Below are positions 42,500 to 50,672 of a stretch of 64,000 nucleotides of DNA, piece by piece (position 1 is the stretch's first letter; each line of letters begins with the position of its first letter). Made by a program: the position numbers and the translations under genes. The stretch is from positions 248,001 to 312,000 of the forward strand of contig NZ_JARXXP010000003.1 of NCBI RefSeq assembly GCF_029893965.1. Direction: 5' to 3'. The stretch comes from Paenibacillus sp. PastM-3 (GTDB lineage: Bacteria; Bacillota; Bacilli; Paenibacillales; Paenibacillaceae). Below the pieces are notes generated by a model, which ran no database searches, was not told the DNA's origin, and saw nothing but the letters and a program-made list of their open reading frames with translations.

Positions 42500-42960
42500 G
42501 TGGCGGGGAGCGTAGCGGGTTGAGAATTGTACAGGAACATTTGTAAAAGTGAAAGTGAAAGTGAATGCAGGGTGGGAACGTGCGTGCAGGTGAATGTTGT
42601 GCGTGTAACAACGTGAATTCGAGATCTGTGGCAAGAAAGCGCAAGACTGAGTGGGTCGGGACATGAGTAACAAGTAATTGGAATGGCCGATCACGTAGGT
42701 CAAGGGCAGAAGTGAGCGCCAATGCTGAGGCAGCCGGGATGAGAGTAGTAAGCAGCGTAAGTAGTGAGAGTAATCAGTAAGTGTGATGGCCGATTGCAGC
42801 TGTAAGGTGCTTGGAGCAGGGTATGGAGAATGATGTGACGGGTGCAGTATACGGTACGGATTAAACCGCCTCGGGAGGGGCGGTTTTTTGCTTTTGGAGG
42901 ATGCCGAATAGAATAACTGCAGGATCTGCTGGGCAGGTTGGGTATGCGATTGAATCTGCT
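42500..42960. other. Gene-free stretch after sigF
   Basis: About 460 bases without a supportable gene. It is rich in short GTGAAAGT-type runs and ends with a likely terminator (42862-42887). Nothing else recognised. Confidence 0.4.
42862..42887 (+). terminator. Probable distal terminator of spoIIA operon
   Basis: TAAACCGCC pairs with GGGCGGTTTT and ends in TTTTTT (42862-42887). It is about 360 bases after sigF. Confidence 0.65.
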
Positions 42961-43342
42961 ATTTTTACTTGCTTCGGTCTGCTCCTTTGTTGTCGTGTCA
43001 TTTGCTAATCGTTTTTCATCTGGTTTGATATGCGATTCGACGCAGCAGCCGTAGTGATTTCCTGCCCAATCTGCGTTGTTTTCCCTGCTCCAGTTGCTGA
43101 GGCAGATAGCAGAGGCTGCTAACGGACCGTACAGCCCTTATTTTTACTCTGGCGTACCTTTCAGATTTCTAACGGACCCCAGCGCCGTTATTTCCTCCCA
43201 AACAGACGTTTTTGGCGTAAACCACCGCAGATAAGAGCGCCTGGGTCCGTTAGAATCCCCAAAAGTGTCTTTTTGCAAAAATAAGATCATCTGGGTCCGT
43301 TAGAGCTGTATTATTTGCGGATACGGTATTATGATTCAGTGT
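42961..43342. repeat. Copy 1 of a large tandem repeat with internal inverted motifs
   Basis: About 382 bases, starting ATTTTTACTTGCTTCGGTCT and very similar to the next 357 bases. Inside are two direct CTAACGGACC motifs (43119, 43169) and two inverted GGTCCGTTAG motifs (43244, 43294), so the 43119-43303 part can fold into a nested hairpin. No open frame of note. Confidence 0.85.
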
Positions 43343-43699
43343 ATTTTTACTGTTGCTCCAGTCTGCTCCTTTGTTGTCGTGTCGTTTGCTAGTCGTTTTT
43401 CATCTGGTTTGAATTTGATTCCATGCTGAATCCGCACTGATTTCGCTGCTCCAGTAGCTGAAGAAGGTGCCGGAGGCTGCTAACGGACCGTACAGCCCTT
43501 ATTTTTACTCTGGCGTACCATTCAGATTTCTAACGGACCCCAGCGCCGTTATTTCCTCCCAAACAGACGTTTTTGGCGTAAACCACCGCAGATAAGAGCA
43601 TCTGAGTCCGTTAGAATCCCCAAAAGCGGCTTTTAGCAAAAATAAGAGCATCTGTGTCCGTTAGAGCTATATTATTTGCGGATACAGTATTATGATTCA
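43343..43699. repeat. Copy 2 of the large tandem repeat
   Basis: Starts ATTTTTACTGTTGCTCCAGT. The same motifs recur: CTAACGGACC at 43490 and 43530, and slightly changed inverted forms AGTCCGTTAG (43605) and TGTCCGTTAG (43655). The copy is about 90 percent alike by eye, with small deletions and changes in both inverted motifs. Such elements are typical of non-autonomous, dispersed repeats in Paenibacillus-like genomes. Confidence 0.85.
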
Positions 43700-44111
43700 A
43701 GTATTGGCAGTCAATTAACTGAGGCTGCGTACAGAGAATCAATTACGTTACACTATGAGGTACTAGAAACTGTCATAGTTGAGGATATCTACGGTGTTAG
43801 AGATACTCGGAAATGACAAGTCGATTTTAGAAACTGCGCCGAAATGTATGGGAACTAAGACGTTCCAGCTTCAGATAGAAGCTGTTAGATCAATAGGCAG
43901 AAGCTAGTCAGTATAGACCTCGTATTAGATGGTTAACTTTTTTAGAGTGTGAACCATGTAGCCGGTTATAAAAATTGTTGGATTGGAACGGTCAGATGAA
44001 GCGCCGGGAATAGTAGTGGCATTGTGGCTACATGTAATTTTGCAAGCTTTAGGAGGGATTTTTCTACTGTTCTATGGTTATTAAGATTGGGTATAGGAGG
44101 TACGGGCACAG
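43700..44111. other. Gene-free stretch between repeats and small-gene island
   Basis: About 410 AT-rich bases in which I find no promoter with certainty and no supportable gene; some coding-like fragments without start codons near 43990-44110 may be debris. Confidence 0.3.
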
Positions 44112-44319
44112 ATGGGGGATAATGATGAGTATCTTGAATATGTAATGGAGAAAGCACGCGAAATTGGAAAAGAGTTCGTTATTGATAGTATCTTTCGTTA
44201 AAGCTGCAAGATCAGAACGGGATACTGACAAGTTTTTTGCTTCCTATGTGTTCGCTTGGGAATTTGATTTAAATGAAAAATTACATATTAGATTTGAATA
44301 TGTACGAAATTATGAGTAA
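44112..44319 (+). pseudogene. Frameshifted small gene at the head of an immunity-like array
   Basis: AGGAGGT 10 bases before ATG 44112 starts MGDNDEYLEYVMEKAREIGK and stops after 29 codons; at about 44196 the reading continues in another frame (VKAARSERDTDKFFASYVFA and on to the stop at 44317-44319). The two halves together give about 68 sensible residues. Thus one indel broke the gene, unless a programmed shift occurs at the CTTTCGTTAAA run. The family is unknown. Confidence 0.45.
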
Positions 44320-44554
44320 TAAAGGCTACAACTTAATTGATCTCTCAACAAAAATCTGGCAGTTACAGGAGATAAACTGGCTGCATTTCTCAGTGGAAGA
44401 ACAAAAGAAATGGAATCGGGATTTTGAAGATACAGTCGGGTTGCTTATAAAAAAGATTGAACAGAACAATTCAGATGCATCGGTGTTAGGCGAGGGAAAG
44501 ATAAGCGAAGCGAAAGAGGTTGCTTTGGGGGTGGGTTATGATAAATATAATTAA
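44273..44554 (+). CDS. Small acidic protein, possible immunity protein
   Basis: 93 residues from ATG 44273, or 80 from ATG 44312, which overlaps the preceding stop (ATGAGTAA) and would be translationally coupled. Neither has a good ribosome site. The middle, NWLHFSVEEQKKWNRDFEDT, is helical and charged. No motif recognised. Its size and neighbours fit the immunity-like array, an inference. Confidence 0.4.
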   Translation: MKNYILDLNMYEIMSNKGYNLIDLSTKIWQLQEINWLHFSVEEQKKWNRDFEDTVGLLIKKIEQNNSDASVLGEGKISEAKEVALGVGYDKYN

Positions 44555-44585
44555 TATGCGGGTTTGGAATAAACAGAGGCGCATA

Positions 44586-44852
44586 ATGAAGGAAACGGAA
44601 ACTAAAATAATCTCACTGCTTAAAGAACTGAACTACAAAGAAGTAATAATCAATAATACCGTCGTTTATACATCTGAAGGAAAGTATTTAAAGCTAACCT
44701 TTATTAGGGGTTTAAAATCATACGTTTTAGAATACGCAGACAGTTATGACGAAGCTGAGAAGAATCTTTTTGAAGATGGTGATTTGTTTCCGTTAACAAT
44801 GAATGAAGCGGAGCTGCTATGTAAGATGCGGGACGAAATTATGAACTCCTAA
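44586..44852 (+). CDS. Small protein of unknown function in immunity-like array
   Basis: 88 residues from ATG 44586 (MKETETKIISLLKELNYKEV), GAGGC 6 bases upstream. Pattern: an N-terminal helix, three or four short strands (YLKLTFIRGLKSYVLEYA), then an acidic helical end (EADLLCK-like). This alpha/beta outline occurs in many immunity and SMI1/KNR4-like small proteins, but no diagnostic motif is visible. The island is AT-rich compared with the core genes on either side. Confidence 0.48.
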   Translation: MKETETKIISLLKELNYKEVIINNTVVYTSEGKYLKLTFIRGLKSYVLEYADSYDEAEKNLFEDGDLFPLTMNEAELLCKMRDEIMNS

Positions 44853-44878
44853 TCTGACTGCGATAATGAGGTGAAAAG

Positions 44879-45262
44879 ATGCCACATAACAACTTAAAGT
44901 TGTTTTGCAAAATATATTTAGACACCGACCTTGATAGAGCTAGCGTATTGTCTGATATTAGCGGAGCTATTGGTGGCCAACCGGGGCCGTATTCGAGTTT
45001 AGTCCATGGTACTTGTGATCTCGATGTTATAAGAAATGATGATTTTAATGAACAGAAAAGGAAAGTACTCCCTGACGGATTTTTGTACTCAAAATATTTA
45101 ATTGAAATTGAACCGAGTAAAGGTATTCGCACTGAAACATATATTACTACAATATCATGCCTGCTCGAAGGATTATGGGAAAGAGGTTATAAGGCAGTGG
45201 CTTCGTGTGATTTTGAAGAGTTGTTGCTTAATAAAGGCGGATACAGCCAAGTACAAGATTGA
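44879..45262 (+). CDS. 127-residue protein, immunity-like, unknown family
   Basis: ATG 44879 with GAGGTG 7 bases upstream. Mixed strands and helices: LKLFCKIYLDTDLDRASVLS, then SLVHGTCDLDVIRNDDFNEQ, YLIEIEPSKG and TTISCLLEGLWERGYKAVAS. No signal peptide. The start with '.F.KIY.D.' and a C-terminal 'LL..LW..G..AV..C.FEELL' reminds me of immunity-type small domains found behind polymorphic toxins, but I cannot assign a numbered family. 27 bases after the preceding gene. Confidence 0.5.
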   Translation: MPHNNLKLFCKIYLDTDLDRASVLSDISGAIGGQPGPYSSLVHGTCDLDVIRNDDFNEQKRKVLPDGFLYSKYLIEIEPSKGIRTETYITTISCLLEGLWERGYKAVASCDFEELLLNKGGYSQVQD

Positions 45263-45293
45263 ATACATTCAACAACATCCTGGAGGAACCGAT

Positions 45294-45693
45294 ATGCTGA
45301 TGAACTTCAAAGACCTTGGCAGTTATCGACGTGCCCGAGTTTGGCTGGATGAACCTCCGTTTGAGGCCTACCCAGCGAGGGAGAGAGTCGAGCGCGCCTT
45401 TCCTTTGATAAACTATAATTGCTTTACAGCCAGAGGTAGTCAGACGCGGAATTCCGGAGGAATATATTGTTGCAATGTTCGATGAAATACATACGTTATC
45501 TAAAGATTCCGCTTTCCTGCTGCCATCAGGAACGATAGGAATTCATACCGGGGCTCACGGGGAAGTGGGATCAAGTCCGGTCAGCTTCCGGCAGACAATG
45601 AGTGTGCTTTTGCGGCTTATAACACTGGAAAATAAAACTCCTGAGTCAGTGCGAGAGACTATTGTAGATGAGCTCGGCAGAATGAGTAAATAA
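45294..45693 (+). pseudogene. Frameshifted immunity-like gene
   Basis: GGAGGA before ATG 45294 opens MLMNFKDLGSYRRARVWLDE; this frame runs out at 45485 with nonsense-looking residues. The frame that starts in the middle (about 45415) continues with ALQPEVVRRGIPEEYIVAMF and ends 45693 with VRETIVDELGRMSK. A single-base indel near 45412-45440 would join the two into about 130 residues. The second half alone has an ATG at 45475. The gene is probably inactive. Confidence 0.5.
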
Positions 45694-45758
45694 TGTTGAA
45701 TGCAGATTCAGTTTTTGAAGCCTAAATCCACCATAAACCCAAAGGAGCCACCACCAAC

Positions 45759-46037
45759 ATGTTCGATGACATTGACTTTACCCCGGGAATTGTTACTTAT
45801 GACGGAACTAAATTTCTGGATCAGGAGGACATTTTTCAGGTTGCCTATCGAGAAGATTCTTATACATTGGACGTTGGCTGGTACCGTAAAGTATTTAAGG
45901 TAGTTGTGATTAATAATCTAGATTGGGAAAAGCCGGCACTGGAAAAAAGATGCACGAACCCGGATCAGCTGTATGAACTGGTGCAGGAATGTGTTGATTT
46001 TATTAGAAAGAGGTTGGAAATGGACCCTAATAGTTAA
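45759..46037 (+). CDS. Small acidic protein in immunity-like array
   Basis: 92 residues, ATG 45759, AAAGGAG about 12 bases upstream. N-terminal DIDFTPGIVTYDGTKFLDQE, a beta-rich middle (YTLDVGWYRKVFKVVVINNL) and a C-terminal helix (LYELVQECVDFIRKRLEM). Nothing diagnostic. Position between a broken gene and the Imm10-like gene suggests another immunity protein. Confidence 0.5.
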   Translation: MFDDIDFTPGIVTYDGTKFLDQEDIFQVAYREDSYTLDVGWYRKVFKVVVINNLDWEKPALEKRCTNPDQLYELVQECVDFIRKRLEMDPNS

Positions 46038-46231
46038 ATGGATGTTGTCATAATCAGAGCAGTGTTTTCCGTAATTGGAGAAACGCTGCTCTTTTTTCGC
46101 TTACTTCTACGTTGATTCACCATATTCTGACTACAAATCCGTACAAGAGAAGGGTTACCCTGTATGGATGTTGAAATTATTTACAGTGAATCTTTTATTT
46201 GAATAAACTAGGAACCACGGAGGCGGCGAGG

Positions 46232-46636
46232 ATGAGCACATTTACTGCAAGTTTTATATATGCACAGGCTGATGATGAGAATGATGTTCTAATGATAGGC
46301 TTCGCTGACGATCAGTTTGATCCGCAAGAGTATATTCTCCTCCAAAAAACAATGCATCCGGACGAACAAGACTTGAAGCTGGGTTTTGATAAAATCCATA
46401 TTACTTACAACGATGACTCCCAGTCACTATATGGCGGAATCGAAAAAGTGCTGCTTAAACCAGGCTCAATCGAAATTTCTTTGGACGAAGAAGCTGTTGA
46501 AGCCTTGGACTGTGAAGCAGCGGTGGTGCGGGTTAATTTTGATCCAAGAGCACTTAAATTAGATGAGCGTAGAGAACTTTTTGAGCAGATGTTTGGAGAG
46601 TTGCTTGAAATAGACGCTGAAGCGGGCTTGGCATGA
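46232..46636 (+). CDS. Imm10-like immunity protein
   Basis: 134 residues from ATG 46232, GGAGG upstream. The chain EYILLQKTMHPDEQDLKLGF then SLYGGIEKVLLKPGSIEISL and EEAVEALDC follows the immunity-10 pattern: 'Y(L)LQ......(D)..LG....(Y/H)I...D...S.YGGI..V.L....(L)..SL...A...L'. Imm10 proteins neutralise partner toxins of contact-dependent or T7SS-type polymorphic systems. No toxin gene is seen in the window, so this would be an orphan. The stop overlaps the next (broken) gene as ATGA. Confidence 0.65.
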   Translation: MSTFTASFIYAQADDENDVLMIGFADDQFDPQEYILLQKTMHPDEQDLKLGFDKIHITYNDDSQSLYGGIEKVLLKPGSIEISLDEEAVEALDCEAAVVRVNFDPRALKLDERRELFEQMFGELLEIDAEAGLA

Positions 46637-47001
46637 TCTACTTTCTGTACGATTCAGACGGGCAAAAATGGTAGGCAGTCTGGGATGAACTGATCAAGGA
46701 GCAGCTGCCGGATTGGCTCGAAACCAAACGTACCTTTCCACGGGGCACCAAAGTGATTGGCTATTTAGAAGTGTTATATCCGCATGGAGTTATTGTAAGC
46801 ATTCCGCATACTAAGGCCCTTGGACTTGCTGACTATGACGAATGTGCTGCACATGCCGGGCATCGCAGTATACATAAAGGCTTGTTAATTGAAGCAACTG
46901 TCAGCGGATATGATGAGGTTAATTTTTGGCTTTTATTAGAGGAGCCTCGCGTCAGGGGGATGCTGCTTAGTCTAATACACGATATTGATGGTGGGGCATA
47001 A
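46633..47001 (+). pseudogene. Immunity-like gene with in-frame amber stop
   Basis: ATG 46633, overlapping the Imm10-like stop as ATGA, reads MIYFLYDSDGQKW, then a TAG at 46672-46674, then continues in the same frame AVWDELIKEQLPDWLETKRT ... to 47001, about 122 codons in all. The open part after TAG has the ATG at 46753 as a possible internal start without a good ribosome site. The coupling to the previous gene suggests a once functional pair; a single base change turned probably TGG or CAG into TAG. Confidence 0.6.
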
Positions 47002-47029
47002 CCGATTCGAATAAAAGGAGGCAGAGAAA

Positions 47030-47485
47030 GTGAATATAAAAGTTCACACGATGCAAAAGCTGCTCTCATTAAGTGTAATCCTTGTTCTGCTTATCGGTAT
47101 TTCACTGTACTCCGGGTATTCTTCAGGCCAAGCCGAAATAAGCTATCGGACCGATATCAAACCGATCAGCGAGCGCTTCCCCAATCTGACAGGCATTGAT
47201 AAAGTCTATTGGAGAGGAAGCACCATCGGCGGTGATTTTGGGCCGACTAATTATTGGATGCGGGGCTATGTGTTTTTGAGCCAAGCTGCCGCTGCAGCGC
47301 TGAAACAGGACTATGCCTGGGAGAACGAGCTGATCATTCCTAAACTTCAGTATGATTTTAAAGGCAAGCTTCAGCATTGGAGCAGCAGCGATGATTTTGA
47401 TGCCTATATTAAGAGTTCCAGCTACACGGGCCATTTTTATTTTGACCAGAAGCAGAATGTTCTTTATTTCGATGTGGAGCGGTAA
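47030..47485 (+). CDS. Membrane-anchored protein, unknown
   Basis: 151 residues from GTG 47030 with AAAGGAGG upstream. One N-terminal membrane segment (LLSLSVILVLLIGISLYSGY) and an exported-type beta-rich domain (KPISERFPNLTGIDKVYWRG; WMRGYVFLSQAAAAALKQDY; GHFYFDQKQNVLYFDVER). The 'W/Y..G..LS..AA..L...Y.WE' block looks like DUF-type small periplasmic-like domains, but unidentified. It starts a run of four membrane or lipoprotein genes in the same direction (to 48857). Confidence 0.58.
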   Translation: MNIKVHTMQKLLSLSVILVLLIGISLYSGYSSGQAEISYRTDIKPISERFPNLTGIDKVYWRGSTIGGDFGPTNYWMRGYVFLSQAAAAALKQDYAWENELIIPKLQYDFKGKLQHWSSSDDFDAYIKSSSYTGHFYFDQKQNVLYFDVER

Positions 47486-47535
47486 TATCATGAGGTACAG
47501 TTTACACATAGTTAGGAATATCGGAGGTGTAGGGA

Positions 47536-47838
47536 ATTAAGGAGAGACTTAAATATTACGTTCCGGTGTATATATGCGGATTTTGCATATCCATATGGGT
47601 CACGGGCGTTCCTCAATGGTATTACCTGCTTCCTGTTAAACTGATCCCGTTATGCTTTATGATGATTGCTGGAAACAGCTTATATAATATCTCTGTTAAA
47701 AAAATGCCTCTATACGCTGCTAAGCTCCTTATCTTAAAATACATATTTGTCTCCATGCTGCTTCTGTTTACTTTTGCTTTGTTTTATCAGCTTCTGCTGA
47801 CCTATTCAATTGATATATCGCCATTAATTGGAGTGTAG
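47536..47838 (+). CDS. Three-TM small membrane protein with probable ATT start
   Basis: The natural N-terminus seems to be (M)KERLKYYVPVYICGFCISIW, beginning at an ATT codon (47536-47538) that stands about 7 bases after GGAGGTG; the first normal start (GTG 47566) lacks a ribosome site and cuts into the first membrane segment. About 100 residues with three hydrophobic segments (VYICGFCISIWVTGV; LIPLCFMMIAGNSLY; YIFVSMLLLFTFALFYQLLL). Unknown function. ATT as a start is rare, so either a weakly used start or a point mutation from ATG. Confidence 0.5.
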   Translation: MKERLKYYVPVYICGFCISIWVTGVPQWYYLLPVKLIPLCFMMIAGNSLYNISVKKMPLYAAKLLILKYIFVSMLLLFTFALFYQLLLTYSIDISPLIGV

Positions 47839-47886
47839 GGCATTATAATTAGACATTGCGCAAAAATAACTCATAAGAGGAAGATA

Positions 47887-48414
47887 ATGAAGATTCATAA
47901 CCTTCTAAAAGTATCAGCAGCCTTAGTAATTATCTATTTATGCACATCCTTTGGATTTGAGAGTGAGAGCATTCATATCAGAAAAATAAATGAAAACAAC
48001 TATTTTTTAGTGCTATTCAATAAAACACACCAACCCATTTTTGAAGCAGAGTATCCGGTAGAACCGACGACCGAACTTCTGGGCTCTCATCTAATTCAGA
48101 TTACACAAAGTCTGGGCAATCCTAACCGCTATGTGTTTTATTTCGATACAGAGAATATGCGGATTTCAGATGTTTACTATAATCCGATTCTGATTGAGGA
48201 TACTAATATTTTGTATGTAGATGATGAACGAAGATTGATCTATCAAGATATCTTTGATGCCTCTAAAATGTACAGGGAATTCATCCGGAATTTCTCTATG
48301 ACGGCTGTTGCCTCGAATGCAGTGTATCAGGCGGATATCGTAAATAACACTCTGTGTATTAAATATTTTGAAGGACCAGATCTAGTAGAAAGGGAGGAAG
48401 AAATACCACTGTGA
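47887..48414 (+). CDS. Exported protein, unknown
   Basis: 175 residues from ATG 47887 (AGAGGAAG upstream). Signal-type N-terminus (LLKVSAALVIIYLCTSFGFE), then a soluble beta-rich part (YFLVLFNKTHQPIFEAEYPV; RYVFYFDTENMRISDVYYNP). The C-terminal NTLCIKYFEGPDLVEREEEI ends 4 bases into the next gene. No family recognised. Confidence 0.58.
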   Translation: MKIHNLLKVSAALVIIYLCTSFGFESESIHIRKINENNYFLVLFNKTHQPIFEAEYPVEPTTELLGSHLIQITQSLGNPNRYVFYFDTENMRISDVYYNPILIEDTNILYVDDERRLIYQDIFDASKMYREFIRNFSMTAVASNAVYQADIVNNTLCIKYFEGPDLVEREEEIPL

Positions 48415-48857
48415 AAAAAGCATTCATCACCTTCAGCGCGCTTGTTCTGACTCTATTCTTGCTAACCGCCTGTCAATCCAACCAAAACCAACAATCCGCC
48501 AAGGAGGAACGGATGAGCCTGAGCGATGTCACCAAGCTGCTGGATGAACACAAACTTATTTTTACTGAAGCAAGTGCTGCGACTCCTGCCGCAATCATTA
48601 GTGAAACTGCGAACGCACAAGTAACCTTTATTTTCCCTCTTACCTACCAGACCCTGCATGTGTACGAGTTTGAGAATGCGCAGGAATTGGCCGATGAGCG
48701 GGAGGCTTTGCTTGAACGGTTTGAAGAAGCTTATTTTGACGCAGAGGTTGTGGAGATCGTACATAATAATGTGTACATGGTCACAGCTAAAGATTTAGGG
48801 GAAGAGGAGTCCGAGCTGGAGCGGCAGGTTAGGGAGATTTTTGAAGGAGAGAAGTAA
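48411..48857 (+). CDS. Small lipoprotein
   Basis: 148 residues from GTG 48411, overlapping the previous stop (GTGA). Signal peptide with lipobox LLTAC (Cys21), then a Gln/Asn-rich linker (QSNQNQQSAKEERMSLSDVT) and a domain with AQVTFIFPLTYQTLHVYEFE. Overlap suggests that it and the preceding exported protein are made together and perhaps form a complex at the outer face of the membrane. Function unknown. Confidence 0.65.
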   Translation: MKKAFITFSALVLTLFLLTACQSNQNQQSAKEERMSLSDVTKLLDEHKLIFTEASAATPAAIISETANAQVTFIFPLTYQTLHVYEFENAQELADEREALLERFEEAYFDAEVVEIVHNNVYMVTAKDLGEEESELERQVREIFEGEK

Positions 48858-48868
48858 GGGAGGCGCGT

Positions 48869-49001
48869 ATGGACGAAACGATTCTAACAGAAGGCTGACC
48901 GGATTGATCCGGAGCATGTAGCCGGGTTAGAGACCCTCTTTTCCAGAAAAACATTTCGCAAAGAAGCAGCTGCTTTCAGATGCAGGGCAAATACAAGGTA
49001 A
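48869..49001 (+). pseudogene. Frameshifted gene fragment
   Basis: GGGAGG before ATG 48869 opens MDETILTEG and stops; shifting by one base the reading goes on ADRIDPEHVAGLETLFSRKT to a stop at 48999-49001. Too short to name. It ends the AT-rich island. Confidence 0.3.
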
Positions 49002-49060
49002 CCTTTTACCCCCTAAACGGCACTTATAGATAAGAACATGTGAAAAGAGGTCCGGCAGGC

Positions 49061-50644
49061 ATGGAAACGCGGTGGATTGAGGAAGCACAGCAAGGGGATA
49101 CGGAAGCGTTCGGGCGGCTGGTTACGCATTTTCGCGGGATGGCGTTTGCGGTGGCGTATGACAGGCTGAGGGATGTGCATCTGGCGGAGGATGCCGTGCA
49201 GGAGGCGTTCCTGGAAGCTTATACGCATATCGGCAGGCTTGAACAGCCGGCAGCATTCCCGGGATGGTTCAAGACGATTGTCGTCAGACAGTGCCAGCGG
49301 GCGCTGCGGCGTAAACGGTATGCCAGTCTTCCACTGGAAGAGGCATCCCATCTTACGGATGGGTCACAGACAGTAGCCGAGCTTGCCGAGCAAAACGAAG
49401 GCGCACGCATTCTGCAGCAATCGGTGGCGGCGCTGAGCGACCGGCTGCGGGTGCCGCTGCAGCTGTTCTATTTCTACGGCTATTCCCTCCAGGAAATTTC
49501 CGCTTATCTGGACATTCCGCAATCCGCGCTCAAAAAGCGGCTCTTCGACGCACGGCGCAAGCTCCGCGGAGCACTTCCTGTCATCGACCTGGCTTCCGTG
49601 TTCAATAGCTTATATGAAGGAGGCAGGAATATGCTCCATATCGTGAACGGAGACAGTGTGGGGAATATGCTGAAGCAGGGCATCGTGCAGGGGGATGTGC
49701 TGGTTTGGCGGGAGGTATATTCGGCCGGGCCGAATTTTGTGAATCCTGTAGGTGAACAGGAGCGTGCTTTCCGCGCCAAAATACTCGAACAGTCCATGGG
49801 TATCCCGTCAACAGAATATATGGCAGGCTGTGCGGAGCAGGAGGAGCAGCTGCGCGGCTACAGCCGCTATGAGGAAGTGGTGCTCTGGTTTGAGCATGAT
49901 CTGTTCGACCAGAGTATGCTGGCCTGCCTGCTGCACTGGTTCAAGGGGCAGAGACTTGGCCGCACCAGACTCAGCCTGCTCTGCATCGGGGAATTTCCCG
50001 GAATCGAGCTGTTTCACGGGCTGGGCCAGCTGACTCGGGAGCAGCTCAGTACGTTGAATGGAACATGGCGGAGCATCGGGCCTAAGGAGCTGGAGCTGGG
50101 CAGCGAGCTGTGGCAGGCCTATGCTGCATCATCCCCTGAGCACATGGCTGATCTGCTCGAGCTAAGAGAAGAAGAGCTGCAGGCATCTGCTCTCCCTTTT
50201 GCCTATGCAGCATTCCAGGCTCATTTGTCGCGCCTGCCTTCGGTGGAGAACGGGCTTGGCATCGTGGAGCAAACGACCTTGCTCAAGGTGCGCGGCGGAG
50301 CCGACACACCGATGAAACTGTTCCGGCAAGTGTCTGACGAGCTGCATGTGCTAGGGATAGGCGATCTGGAATACTGGCTCTATTTGCGGGGGATGGTACA
50401 AGGTGCGAACCCGCTAATCCAAATTGACGGTGCGGCTGCTGCAGCCAACTGGGATTTCCGGCAGGTGCCGGATTTTCTGAATTGCAAAGTAACAGCAACA
50501 ACGCTGGGCGAACAGGTGCTGGACGGTATAGAGGACCGGGTGGCTTCACAGGGGATTGATGTGTGGTACGGCGGACTGCATCTGCATGGCCATTCGGAAC
50601 CTTGGCGGTGGGACAGCCTGGCGCAAAGACCCGTGCGTATGTAG
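49061..50644 (+). CDS. Fusion of an ECF-type sigma factor with a DUF1835 domain
   Basis: 527 residues from ATG 49061 (AGAGGT upstream). Residues 1-175 are a complete sigma-70 ECF protein: region 2 (LVTHFRGMAFAVAYDRLRDV; DAVQEAFLEAYTHIGRL) and region 4 (YGYSLQEISAYLDIPQSALK). From about residue 197, MLHIVNGDSVGNMLKQGIVQ starts a DUF1835-like domain (VWREVYSAGP; VVLWFEHDLFDQSMLACLL) with a C-terminal DUF3658-like part. Whether the DUF1835 part works as a regulator of the sigma domain or as an enzyme is unknown. Back in GC-rich core codon usage. Confidence 0.8.
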   Translation: METRWIEEAQQGDTEAFGRLVTHFRGMAFAVAYDRLRDVHLAEDAVQEAFLEAYTHIGRLEQPAAFPGWFKTIVVRQCQRALRRKRYASLPLEEASHLTDGSQTVAELAEQNEGARILQQSVAALSDRLRVPLQLFYFYGYSLQEISAYLDIPQSALKKRLFDARRKLRGALPVIDLASVFNSLYEGGRNMLHIVNGDSVGNMLKQGIVQGDVLVWREVYSAGPNFVNPVGEQERAFRAKILEQSMGIPSTEYMAGCAEQEEQLRGYSRYEEVVLWFEHDLFDQSMLACLLHWFKGQRLGRTRLSLLCIGEFPGIELFHGLGQLTREQLSTLNGTWRSIGPKELELGSELWQAYAASSPEHMADLLELREEELQASALPFAYAAFQAHLSRLPSVENGLGIVEQTTLLKVRGGADTPMKLFRQVSDELHVLGIGDLEYWLYLRGMVQGANPLIQIDGAAAAANWDFRQVPDFLNCKVTATTLGEQVLDGIEDRVASQGIDVWYGGLHLHGHSEPWRWDSLAQRPVRM

Positions 50645-50651
50645 CTTTTGA

Positions 50652-50660
50652 TGCTATAAT
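50652..50660 (+). promoter_or_regulatory. Extended -10 element before phosphoesterase gene
   Basis: TGCTATAAT at 50652-50660. A transcript would start near 50667, only a few bases before the ATG at 50673, which bears on the choice of start for the next gene. Confidence 0.5.
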
Positions 50661-50672
50661 AAGGTTCTGATA

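Noticed and set aside
42961..43699. CRISPR array
   Set aside because: Only two long, nearly adjacent copies with internal inverted repeats; no short repeats separated by unique spacers, and no cas genes.
45102..45293. Separate gene in the frame that overlaps the 44879-45262 gene
   Set aside because: Shadow of the better supported gene; only the part from ATG 45294 makes sense, as a pseudogene.
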